Notes: generated from the letters alone by a model not told the origin. DNA of 5,815 nt from an uncultured Eubacteriales bacterium (GCA_934502885.1 CAKSUT010000034.1:1-5815), one strand, 5' to 3'; positions 1-5,605 are shown, numbered from the stretch's first letter. Translations and numbers: made by a program.

Positions 1-7
1 CTACAAG

Positions 8-29
8 GCGACGCAACAAAGTTGCTTTC
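8..29 (+). repeat. Dispersed 22-bp repeat, copy 1
   Basis: This 22-bp stretch matches positions 505-526 exactly in reverse complement. Its core GCAACAAAGTTGC (13-25) is itself a small hairpin (GCAAC-AAA-GTTGC), and a third copy of the core lies at 485-497. Recurrence of one exact unit inside 530 bp suggests a dispersed intergenic repeat family rather than chance. No function can be read from it. Confidence 0.75.
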
Positions 30-31
30 GC

Positions 32-62
32 GAAAAAATGCTTCGTAAACTCGCATTTTTTC
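32..62. repeat. Hairpin with 10-bp A/T-rich stem
   Basis: GAAAAAATGC (32-41) pairs perfectly with GCATTTTTTC (53-62) around an 11-nt loop. The run of six T lies inside the stem, so it could act as a weak plus-strand terminator for a gene to the left of the window, but the stem is too A/T-rich to be sure. Confidence 0.6.
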
Positions 63-157
63 CACATACCATGGAGAAAGTGTAAACACCAAAACAACGC
101 ACACACTCAAGAACCTTATCTTTGCAGAATTAAATCAAACCTACCGTAGAATAGGCG

Positions 158-209
158 GAGAGAAATTACGGAGCGCAAAGCGGCGCAAAGCGCGCAGTAA
201 TTTACTCTC
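158..209. repeat. Long imperfect hairpin enclosing a 10-bp tandem duplication
   Basis: GAGAG plus AAATTAC (158-169) pairs with GTAATTT, one bulged A and CTCTC (197-209), giving a 12-bp stem. The enclosed loop contains GCGCAAAGCG twice in tandem (173-182 and 183-192). No protein frame or known RNA family was recognised. Confidence 0.6.
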
Positions 210-276
210 GCACAGGACGCTGAGCGTCTGCGCAGAAGTCGCGCAAAATTGCGTGAACGGTGTTTCCCCGAATTAC

Positions 277-366
277 AGTCCCCACAAAATTTGATGCGAA
301 AAAAATCACGACCCGACGCTTGAATATATGGCGTCGGGTCGCCGTACTGTATTCGATTAGATGAGT
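277..366 (-). repeat. Terminator-bearing inverted repeat unit, left copy
   Basis: This 90-bp unit is the reverse complement of 5265-5353. By hand alignment there are about six substitutions and one single-base indel. The inner 60 bp (307-366) differ at only one position. The outer edge is AGTCCCCAC and the inner edge ATGAGT; similarity is lost outside both. The unit contains the rho-independent terminator at 299-341. The matching copy lies just past the last gene of the plus-strand operon, so the pair brackets the three-gene module. Confidence 0.9.
299..341 (-). terminator. Rho-independent terminator for the AraC-family regulator transcript
   Basis: Read on the minus strand, a perfect 11-bp G/C-rich stem (331-341 with 309-319) surrounds an 11-nt loop. 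It is followed after TGA by seven T residues (299-305 as A on the plus strand). It is the first strong terminator after the regulator stop at 604, about 260 nt downstream, implying a long 3' untranslated region. In the plus direction the hairpin has no T tract, so it should work one way only. Confidence 0.85.
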
Positions 367-439
367 CTTTCCTCACTTCACGACGGAGTCTTCAACGACG
401 TCGTGCGGCAGTATCTCCAAATCACATCAAGGACTTCCC

Positions 440-462
440 ATTTCAAAACGCAGTTTTGAAAT
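440..462. repeat. Perfect 10-bp hairpin with GCA loop
   Basis: ATTTCAAAAC (440-449) pairs perfectly with GTTTTGAAAT (453-462) around a three-base loop. It lies in the probable 3' untranslated region of the regulator. It has no clear T tract in either direction beyond the stem itself, so it is a structural element of unknown role. Confidence 0.65.
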
Positions 463-484
463 CGATAAAGTTCTTTTGGCGAAA

Positions 485-526
485 GCAACAAAGTTGCGGC
501 GCCTGAAAGCAACTTTGTTGCGTCGC
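485..526. repeat. Inverted pair of the GCAACAAAGTTGC element, including 22-bp repeat copy 2
   Basis: The 13-mer GCAACAAAGTTGC (485-497) and its exact reverse complement GCAACTTTGTTGC (509-521) form a perfect 13-bp stem around an 11-nt loop. Each arm is also a small hairpin by itself. Positions 505-526 are the exact reverse complement of 8-29. The element lies in the presumed 3' untranslated region of the regulator. Confidence 0.75.
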
Positions 527-550
527 ACGTTTCTTTCAAGAAAAGAACAC

Positions 551-583
551 TCCCGTAATCCCCCGTAATCCCCCGTAATCCCC
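551..583 (-). repeat. Three-unit 10-bp tandem repeat forming a G-quadruplex motif on the minus strand
   Basis: Three tandem copies of a C-rich 10-mer (CCCCGTAATC register) give, on the minus strand, G-runs of 4, 5, 5 and 3 separated each time by ATTAC. This fits the usual four-run quadruplex pattern with loops of five bases. Another run of four G lies at 592-595. On the regulator mRNA it would start about 20 nt after the stop codon. Confidence 0.8.
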
Positions 584-603
584 TGCCATGTCCCCACACC
601 GTC

Positions 604-1452
604 TCAGTACGGTTTCGAGTAATCCTTCGGCGGCACGCCGAGCTCTCTTTTGAAGACGCGCGAGAAGTAGGCGGCGTCGGGAAAGCCGCAGAGGGCGGCT
701 ACCTCGGTCACGGAGAGGCATCCGCTCTCGATAAGGCGCAAAGCTCTGACGATGCGCATATGAATTATGTACTTCCGCAAGGGCATACCCGTGCAGTGCT
801 TCACCGTGTCGCTTATGTAGTTCGCGTTGAAGCCGAAGCGCGCCGCAATGTCGGCGTTGGTCATTGACCTTTCGCAGTTCTCCGAAATGTAGTCGAGGAT
901 AAGCTCGACGTCAAGCCGCACTTCGCCGGGACGCGACGTGCGCCGCCTTGCACAGCGCAGAAGTATGTTGTGGAGTATGTTTCCGGTGACGGCGCGGTGG
1001 TATTCGTATTCGCGCCTGTACTCGCGCTCAATTTCGATAAGCTCGCTTTCAATCTGTATTTCAGCCATGTAAAGCGGTGCGGTGAAAACCTCCGTTCCGC
1101 TTATTTTTGTCCTGTCCGTGAGAAGACTTTCGTTGTACTCACCCGGCAAAACCGGTGCCGCCGGCGTCGCCGAAACAGTGCTCGCGTCCGCGTTGAAATC
1201 AAAATTCAGTGCAAGATACGTCACCGATTTTTCCGGGGTGCACAGTCTGTATCCCATCCCGGACGGCAGTATGAGGCACGCTCCGACCCTCATTTCGTTA
1301 GAAGCGCCGTCTGCTGTTTCTATTCTTCCGCAACCGCTGACCGTGTAAAACAGCCTTGCGTCAAGCGGTATCCGAAAAGGATACGACGACTCCGCGTCGA
1401 GAGTCAGGTATCTCGCGAAGCGCACAAAGGGGCGTACATTTTCTATAAGCAC
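604..1452 (-). CDS. AraC-family transcriptional regulator (cupin sensor plus two helix-turn-helix motifs)
   Basis: This encodes a 282-residue cytoplasmic DNA-binding regulator of usual AraC/XylS length. I chose the GTG start at 1452 because GGAG (plus positions 1460-1463) lies 7 nt upstream and a strong promoter lies just beyond. The frame stays open far upstream only as antisense of the neighbouring isomerase gene. Residues about 25-90 look like the N-terminal cupin sugar-binding domain (RLFYTVSGCGRIE, then LILPSGMGYRL, ending LALNFDF). Residues 180-282 form the paired helix-turn-helix domain: helix one around 199-221 (NADIAARFGFNANYISDTV), helix two around 249-270 with the family signature AAYFSRVFKRELGVPPKDY (260-278). 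There are no membrane segments. Divergent placement beside an isomerase gene suggests it is the local sugar-responsive activator; the ligand is unknown. Its promoter overlaps that of the operon completely, so self-control is likely. Confidence 0.95.
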   Translation of the reverse strand: MLIENVRPFVRFARYLTLDAESSYPFRIPLDARLFYTVSGCGRIETADGASNEMRVGACLILPSGMGYRLCTPEKSVTYLALNFDFNADASTVSATPAAPVLPGEYNESLLTDRTKISGTEVFTAPLYMAEIQIESELIEIEREYRREYEYHRAVTGNILHNILLRCARRRTSRPGEVRLDVELILDYISENCERSMTNADIAARFGFNANYISDTVKHCTGMPLRKYIIHMRIVRALRLIESGCLSVTEVAALCGFPDAAYFSRVFKRELGVPPKDYSKPY

Positions 1453-1466
1453 GTTTTTTCTCCAAT

Positions 1467-1498
1467 CTGTATTTTGTCCAAGTCTTGCTGTGGTTTGT
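1467..1498 (+). promoter_or_regulatory. Candidate AraC-type operator: 11-bp direct repeat with 21-bp period
   Basis: CTGTATTTTGT (1467-1477) and CTGTGGTTTGT (1488-1498) match at 9 of 11 positions and start exactly 21 bp apart, two helical turns. AraC-family proteins with two helix-turn-helix motifs often bind direct half-sites at this spacing, and in the classical araBAD promoter the nearer half-site abuts the -35 box. Here the second half-site ends 3 bp before the plus-strand -35 box at 1502. The same DNA is the start of the regulator transcript, so bound protein could block it. Two half-sites in one promoter are weak statistical evidence. Confidence 0.5.
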
Positions 1499-1501
1499 AT
1501 A

Positions 1502-1530
1502 TTGATTATAACACCGAATTGTGATATAGT
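1502..1530 (+). promoter_or_regulatory. Sigma-70-type promoter of the isomerase operon
   Basis: The -35 box TTGATT (1502-1507) and -10 box TATAGT (1525-1530) are separated by 17 bp, with a TG extension (1522-1523) one base before the -10. Transcription should start near 1537, giving a leader of about 30 nt with GGAGG at 1554-1558, 8 nt before the ATG at 1567. The boxes lie on the same bases as the opposing regulator promoter. Confidence 0.75.
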
Positions 1531-1533
1531 CAA
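1505..1533 (-). promoter_or_regulatory. Sigma-70-type promoter of the regulator gene
   Basis: On the minus strand the -35 box TTGACT (1533-1528) and -10 box TATAAT (1510-1505) are separated by 17 bp, with a TG extension one base before the -10. It is closer to consensus than the opposing promoter. Transcription should start near 1498, giving a leader of about 46 nt that contains the candidate operator and the GGAG ribosome site. Confidence 0.75.
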
Positions 1534-1566
1534 TACATTAAGAAAACTTTTACGGAGGAAATTATC

Positions 1567-3012
1567 ATGATAGAGAGAAAAAATCCGCGATACGCAAAGG
1601 TCGGCGTGTTCGCCGTTGCGCACGCGGCATACTGGGCGCAGTTCGAGGGACTTTACGAAAACATAATGGGCTACCACCGCGACTTTTGCGCCATGGCGGC
1701 GAAAAACGGAGTCGAGGTCGTCGATTTCGGCATGATAGACAGCAGTGAAAAGGCATACGACGCACTCGCAAAAATAAAGGCGGCGAATGTTGACCTTCTT
1801 TTCTGCAACATGGTGACGTATGCAACGTCGTCGGTTTTTGCGCCGATAATGCGCGACGCCGGAGTGCCGGTCGTGCTTGTTGCTCTCCAGCCGAGGGCGG
1901 CACTCGACTACACCCGTGCGAACACTTTTATGCAGCTTGAAAACGACAATATCTGTTCCGTGCCGGAGTTCTGCGGAGTTGCGATAAGGCTCGGAAAGAA
2001 GGTTGCGGACGTTATAATCGGCTGCCTCTACGGCGATGCCGAGGCTGAAAGTGCGGTTGCCGAGTGGTGCGACATAGCGAAGGTACTTCACGATCTGCAC
2101 GGTGCGCGTATGGGACTCATGGGTCACACGATGGAGGCGATGTACGATATGCACGCCGATCCGACTGCAATTTCTGCGGCGTTCGGACTCCATGTGCCGC
2201 TTTTAGAGGTTGACGACGTCATCGAGCTTTACGAGGGAGTGACGGAGGAGGAAATTGCGGCGAAGAGCGAGGTTATCGACCGTGAATTCGATACACCCGA
2301 ACCGAAGAGCGATCCTCTGACGATGAAGCTTACGGACGCCGACAAGCGACGCGCGGCAAAGGCGGCTGTCGCTCTCGACAGACTTGTGGAAAAGTACAAT
2401 CTCACGGGACTTGCCTACTATTACGAGGGCAAGGAGGGAGGACTTCACAGGGAGGTTGCGTCGTCGTTCATCGTGGGCAACTCCATACTCAACGCCGAGG
2501 GCATACCGATGTGCGGCGAATACGACATAAAGACGTGTATAGCGATGCTCATAATGGACAGGCTCGACATAGGCGGCAGCTTTGCGGAGTTTCATCCGTT
2601 CGACTTTAAGGAGGACTTTATACTTGTGGGACACGACGGACCGCACCACCTCAGGATTGCGGAGGGCAAGCCGGTTCTCAGGAGCCTCAAGAAGTACCAC
2701 GGCAAGCCGGGCTGCGGAGCGTCGGTCGAGTTCAAGATAAAGGAAGGACCGATAACGATGCTCGGCATCACGCAGACTGCGGACGGAAAGTTCAAGTTTG
2801 TGGTAGGCGAGGGTTACTCCAAGGAGGGTGCGATTCCTCCGACCGGCAACACCAACACACGAGGCTTCTTTGAGCCGACCACGAAAGAGTTTATCAAGAA
2901 GTGGGTCATGGAGGGTCCGACGCACCACTACGCTCTCGGCGTGGGTCACAGAGCCGATACCATCGCCAAAATCGCCGAAGTCCTCGGCATCGAGTGCGTC
3001 GTCGTAAGGTGA
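1567..3012 (+). CDS. L-fucose/L-arabinose isomerase family protein
   Basis: This encodes a 481-residue soluble protein related to the metal-dependent ketol isomerases AraA and FucI, which interconvert aldose and ketose sugars. The ATG has GGAGG (1554-1558) 8 nt upstream. The N-terminus KVGVFAVAHAAYWAQFEGL (11-29) resembles the AraA-type Rossmann-like domain. The C-terminal half has the likely active-site features: Glu287 in YYYEG, Glu318 in MCGEYDIKT, His356 in VGHDGPHH and His453/His454 in GPTHHYALGVGH. By analogy with E. coli AraA (Glu306, Glu333, His350, His450) these should bind the divalent metal. The middle pair is spaced differently, and the C-terminal stretch VEFKIKEGPITMLGITQTADGKFK is typical of a separate, poorly characterised branch. 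I therefore assign the family but not the substrate; L-arabinose, L-fucose or another sugar are all possible. It heads an operon with the unknown gene 77 nt downstream. Confidence 0.92.
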   Translation: MIERKNPRYAKVGVFAVAHAAYWAQFEGLYENIMGYHRDFCAMAAKNGVEVVDFGMIDSSEKAYDALAKIKAANVDLLFCNMVTYATSSVFAPIMRDAGVPVVLVALQPRAALDYTRANTFMQLENDNICSVPEFCGVAIRLGKKVADVIIGCLYGDAEAESAVAEWCDIAKVLHDLHGARMGLMGHTMEAMYDMHADPTAISAAFGLHVPLLEVDDVIELYEGVTEEEIAAKSEVIDREFDTPEPKSDPLTMKLTDADKRRAAKAAVALDRLVEKYNLTGLAYYYEGKEGGLHREVASSFIVGNSILNAEGIPMCGEYDIKTCIAMLIMDRLDIGGSFAEFHPFDFKEDFILVGHDGPHHLRIAEGKPVLRSLKKYHGKPGCGASVEFKIKEGPITMLGITQTADGKFKFVVGEGYSKEGAIPPTGNTNTRGFFEPTTKEFIKKWVMEGPTHHYALGVGHRADTIAKIAEVLGIECVVVR

Positions 3013-3077
3013 CCGGGTTAAGAGGGCGTCCTCACGCATTGATTAACGCTCAGCCGTCGGGAAGACGAACGCAAAAA

Positions 3078-3092
3078 GGAGATATGTTTATG
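3078..3092 (+). promoter_or_regulatory. Ribosome binding site deciding the start of the downstream gene
   Basis: AAGGAGA (3076-3082) precedes two in-frame ATG codons at 3084 and 3090. GGAG (3078-3081) is only 2 nt from the first but 8 nt from the second, so 3090 is the likelier start. The longer in-frame extension back to 2901 overlaps the isomerase gene and is rejected. The 77-nt gap before the gene has only a 4-bp hairpin (3022-3033) and no T tract, so the two genes should be co-transcribed. Confidence 0.75.
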
Positions 3093-5243
3093 AAAAAAAT
3101 AACGCTCGAGATGAGCTTAAAGCCGTTTAAAGAGACGACGGACGAATACATAAGAGAGGTGTGCCGGGGACTGTATCAACAGTGGAGACAGCTTCTCAAG
3201 GAAGCCGAGGAAATAACGGTTATGCTGTGGACGGCAGACGGAAGCGAAATACTCGAATATGCCGGCGAGCTTGACGACGAGATAGAATGGTGCAGATATA
3301 TCGGCGGAGCAACGCACGATTTTACGCATGAGGGAGAGTCTCCCGATTTATCGCTTCACAAGCGCAAGCATCTGTACACGGATAATCCGCCCGTCGTGAC
3401 CTACCGCACGTTAAAGAGGATAGTGGCCGCACTCCGCAGCGAGGGTGCGTCGGCGTTTCCGAACGCAAAAATCCGCATAGGCGAGACGTTCGATATAGGA
3501 CCGGAGTTTGCGGACTCTAAGTTCAAGTACAAATGGCACAATGAAATTTGCACCGGCGGCAGCGGAATATTTGCAAAGGCGTTTATCGATTCGACGGCTC
3601 TTCTCAACGGCGACAAACGCCGGTATGCCGCATATCCCGACGGAATCCCCGACGGCACGCCGTTCGGACTTTTTCTCGGACGTCAGACCAGGGCGATGTT
3701 CGATGATGTCGGCTTTGATTACATATGGCTGTCAAACGGACTCGGCTTCAGCAGTGATCCATGGGATGCCACGGGAAAAATATATGACGGAAAGGAGTTT
3801 TTCCCCGAACGTCTCGAAAAGGTTCGGAAGGATGTGTTTCAATTCTGGAGATATTTCAGAGAGGGTTGTCCCGGATATTCTATCGAATGCAGAGGAACAA
3901 ACAACTCTGCCGGAATAGACTATGCAACCGACGGCGTGCCGCTTTACGACATATATCACGGAGGTTTCGGCGTATCCGCTCCCCCGAATTCCCCGTGGGC
4001 GGCACTCAACGGCAACTACGGTCTTGAGCTTATGGGACACATGACAAGAATCTGCGATCTGCCTGACGACAGCTTTATGTTCAGATATTATATTCACGAT
4101 CCGTGGTGGGCAAACTCCCCCTGGTATGACCGCTACGAGGGTGAGCCGCACGACATATATCTGCCTATGGCGGTATCAAGAATAGACCGTGACGGAAATA
4201 TACGCAATGCCGAGCAGCTTAACCTGCTGACGGTTGACAACTCTTTCGGCGAGCTTCCCGACAGCTGTGCGAATGAGCCTTTGCCGCACATTCTGAAGTC
4301 GGTAAAGGATGAGTCGGATTATCCCGCACCGTTTGTATGGGTATATCCGATGAAAGAGTACACCCACTCTTACAGCAAGGAGGAATTATCGGAGATGTAT
4401 TTCGCCGACAGCTTCATATGCGGCGAGATAAACCGAGGATTTCCGTTAAACTGTGTGGTATCGACCGGCAATTTCAACGGTCACGATACAAAGCTGTATT
4501 CCGGGAAAATACTTATTGCGCCTGCCGCAGCGGCGGACGCTTGCAGGGAAAAGCTTCTTGAATGTGCGAAGAACGGCGCAAGAGTAATCATATACGGAAG
4601 CCGCTCCGTGCTCGACGGGGTTTTATGCGGCAATGCTCTTGCGGAATATGCGGATACGGTTGACATATCCGGCGGTTCGCTGATCGACGTCGTGAAAAAG
4701 TACGGTTACACCTTTGAATGGGGAAAAAGCAGATACGCCTTGCCGAACGGAGTGTGTGAACACGCCATGACGGTAAACCGCAGCGATAATGCGTATATGT
4801 TCTCGGTATACAACAGGAATACGACCGTAGACTGTTCGCTTCGTCTCCCTGAAGGTGCGCCGCTGTTGTTGGGATATGAAGCCGAAATTTCGGACGGAAA
4901 GGCAAAATATCACTTCCCGAGAAGCGCACATAAGGAGTGCCGCATTTTCATCGACAAGCAGAACGAAGGAGTTGTGAGCGCAAGGGAGACGGCGCCGGTG
5001 AGCGTCTTTATGCGCCGCCGCATTGTGGTTCTTGGACTTAGAAATGCCGACCTGTATTTCTTCCCGGAAACCTACTGTGCAAAATACGTAAAAGCGGGTC
5101 CGACAGGCGCCGGCGGCGACAACGATCCCGTTTACTTTGAAAATGCCGAATATCTCGATACCCCCAACGGCAGCTGCCTTAAGCTCTCCAACATATCCGG
5201 CGGCGTTGCCCTTTATATGCCTGAGGAAAAATACTGCCGCTGA
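3090..5243 (+). CDS. Conserved protein of unknown function; putative cytoplasmic TIM-barrel glycosidase-like protein
   Basis: The predicted protein has 717 residues and neither signal peptide nor membrane segments, so it should act in the cytoplasm. I recall similar full-length uncharacterised proteins from Clostridia but know no assigned function. Residues 1-385 read like a (beta/alpha)-barrel: strands ending in acidic or aromatic residues include ITLEMSLKPF (4-13), EITVMLWTADGSE (41-53), IRIGETFDIGPEF (128-140), FDYIWLSNGLGF (209-220), YSIECRGTNNSAGIDY (263-278) and FRYYIHDPWWANSPW (331-345). Candidate catalytic acids are Glu7, Glu132, Glu266 and Asp277, but this is a guess. Residues about 415-545 resemble a glutamine-amidotransferase-like Rossmann domain (GKILIAPAAAADACREKLL, 472-490; GARVIIYGS, 496-504), as follows the barrel in GH42 beta-galactosidases. 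Residues about 555-717 are beta-rich. Coupling to an isomerase and an AraC regulator supports a role in carbohydrate use. It could alternatively be an isomerase or epimerase partner. Confidence 0.92.
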   Translation: MKKITLEMSLKPFKETTDEYIREVCRGLYQQWRQLLKEAEEITVMLWTADGSEILEYAGELDDEIEWCRYIGGATHDFTHEGESPDLSLHKRKHLYTDNPPVVTYRTLKRIVAALRSEGASAFPNAKIRIGETFDIGPEFADSKFKYKWHNEICTGGSGIFAKAFIDSTALLNGDKRRYAAYPDGIPDGTPFGLFLGRQTRAMFDDVGFDYIWLSNGLGFSSDPWDATGKIYDGKEFFPERLEKVRKDVFQFWRYFREGCPGYSIECRGTNNSAGIDYATDGVPLYDIYHGGFGVSAPPNSPWAALNGNYGLELMGHMTRICDLPDDSFMFRYYIHDPWWANSPWYDRYEGEPHDIYLPMAVSRIDRDGNIRNAEQLNLLTVDNSFGELPDSCANEPLPHILKSVKDESDYPAPFVWVYPMKEYTHSYSKEELSEMYFADSFICGEINRGFPLNCVVSTGNFNGHDTKLYSGKILIAPAAAADACREKLLECAKNGARVIIYGSRSVLDGVLCGNALAEYADTVDISGGSLIDVVKKYGYTFEWGKSRYALPNGVCEHAMTVNRSDNAYMFSVYNRNTTVDCSLRLPEGAPLLLGYEAEISDGKAKYHFPRSAHKECRIFIDKQNEGVVSARETAPVSVFMRRRIVVLGLRNADLYFFPETYCAKYVKAGPTGAGGDNDPVYFENAEYLDTPNGSCLKLSNISGGVALYMPEEKYCR

Positions 5244-5264
5244 GCAATTGACGATTACGGAAAC

Positions 5265-5353
5265 ACTCATCTAACCGAATACAGTACGGCGACCCGACGC
5301 CATATATTCAAGCGTCGGGTCGTGTTTTTTTTGCATCAGGCTCTGTGGGGACT
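5265..5353 (+). repeat. Terminator-bearing inverted repeat unit, right copy
   Basis: This 89-bp unit is the inverted partner of 277-366, starting with ACTCAT 22 nt after the stop codon and ending at GGGGACT. The part nearest the gene, including the whole hairpin, is almost identical to the left copy. Most differences lie near the outer edge (around 5325-5346). It contains the operon terminator. Confidence 0.9.
5290..5332 (+). terminator. Rho-independent terminator of the isomerase operon
   Basis: A perfect 11-bp stem CGACCCGACGC (5290-5300) with GCGTCGGGTCG (5312-5322) around an 11-nt loop is followed by TG and eight T residues (5325-5332). It lies 46 nt after the stop codon of the unknown gene. 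The stem and loop are the same as in the regulator terminator at 299-341. Confidence 0.92.
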
Positions 5354-5373
5354 AAATTTTCTGCGCTCGTCCG

Positions 5374-5419
5374 TTCGTAAAATTTATTGCGTGCTTCGCA
5401 CACGATGAAATTTTACGAA
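5374..5419. repeat. Long hairpin with perfect 12-bp outer stem
   Basis: TTCGTAAAATTT (5374-5385) pairs perfectly with AAATTTTACGAA (5408-5419). Inside is a second stem GTGC-TTC-GCAC (5391-5401), which is the complement of the stable mini-hairpin GCGAAGC. There is no T tract after the stem, so it is not an obvious terminator. Confidence 0.75.
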
Positions 5420-5482
5420 GATGAGGTTTTTGGGCGGTGCGTGATTGGGATACGCACTCTCTCCATGGCATTTTGTAGGGAC

Positions 5483-5506
5483 ACACAGGATGCGAAGCAT
5501 CTGTGT
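5483..5506. repeat. Hairpin ACACAG(G)ATGC-GAA-GCATCTGTGT
   Basis: A 10-bp stem with one bulged G (5489) closes on a GAA triloop at 5494-5496, so the tip is GCGAAGC (5492-5498). No T tract follows. It is one of three GCGAAGC-tipped hairpins in this flank. Confidence 0.7.
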
Positions 5507-5577
5507 AGATTGCTCGTTCCGCAAGAACCGCACGCACGGTTATGTATATCGCACCGTAGAAAAGCGGCAAAAGATAA

Positions 5578-5605
5578 GCACCATTCAAACATTGAAGAAA
5601 AGCGA
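5578..5605 (+). repeat. 28-bp direct repeat, copy 1
   Basis: Positions 5578-5605 match 5704-5731 at 25 of 28 bases in the same orientation, starting with GCACCATT and containing ATTGAAGAAAA. In both copies the repeat runs into a GAAAA-stem hairpin (5597-5613 here, tipped by GCGAAGC at 5602-5608), although the hairpin loops differ. Confidence 0.75.

Larger units (their letters stand above)
1..603. other. Left gene-free flank rich in hairpins and short repeats
   Basis: I see no credible protein gene here. The open frames are short, lack good ribosome sites and run through palindromes. The stretch holds a 10-bp-stem hairpin at 32-62, a large hairpin at 158-209, a small hairpin GACGC-TGA-GCGTC at 216-228, a 12-bp near-palindrome at 242-253, the terminator unit at 277-366, a 7-bp-stem hairpin at 379-405, a 10-bp-stem hairpin with loop GCA at 440-462, a 13-bp-stem hairpin at 485-521 and a 10-bp tandem repeat at 551-583. 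Positions 342-603 are probably the long 3' untranslated region of the minus-strand regulator mRNA. Positions 1-276 lie beyond that gene's terminator and may be spacer toward a gene outside the window. Confidence 0.7.
1500..1535. repeat. Imperfect 15+15 bp palindrome containing both divergent promoters
   Basis: TATTGATTATAACAC (1500-1514) and the reverse complement of 1521-1535 (TATTGACTATATCAC) match at 13 of 15 positions, with a 6-bp centre CGAATT. Each arm carries the -35 box of one promoter overlapping the -10 box of the other. The palindrome could also be a dimeric repressor site, but the promoter boxes explain it without one. Confidence 0.85.

Noticed and set aside
116..376. 86-codon open frame on the minus strand
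   Set aside because: It runs through the terminator hairpin and palindromes; the translation is Arg/Cys-rich without a domain.
551..583. Possible CRISPR-like repeats
   Set aside because: The units are 10 bp and contiguous with no spacers.
378..599. 73-codon open frame on the minus strand after the regulator
   Set aside because: It translates the tandem 10-bp repeat and hairpins and has no supporting start signal. It might hold a decayed gene end, but I cannot show that.
1453..2193. Open extension of the regulator frame far upstream on the minus strand (total 529 codons)
   Set aside because: It crosses the promoter region and runs antisense to the isomerase gene. The GTG at 1452 has a good ribosome site and the regulator family length fits that start.
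2203..3039. 278-codon open frame on the minus strand
   Set aside because: It lies antisense to the isomerase coding region, shows no recognisable domain and is explained by the codon pattern of the real gene.
2901..3089. 63-codon N-terminal extension of the unknown protein
   Set aside because: It overlaps the isomerase gene in another frame, has an arginine-rich composition unlike the rest, and lacks a ribosome site, whereas the ATG at 3090 has one at ideal spacing.
3013..3089. Terminator or attenuator between the two plus-strand genes
   Set aside because: Only a 4-bp stem (3022-3033) is present, with no T tract.
4623..5270. 215-codon open frame on the minus strand
   Set aside because: It is antisense to the 717-residue protein and begins inside the terminator-unit edge, with no domain or ribosome site.
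277..5353. Composite transposon bounded by inverted repeats
   Set aside because: There is no transposase, no insertion-sequence ends and no visible target duplication; the repeats are terminator units, so mobility is left only as a hypothesis.
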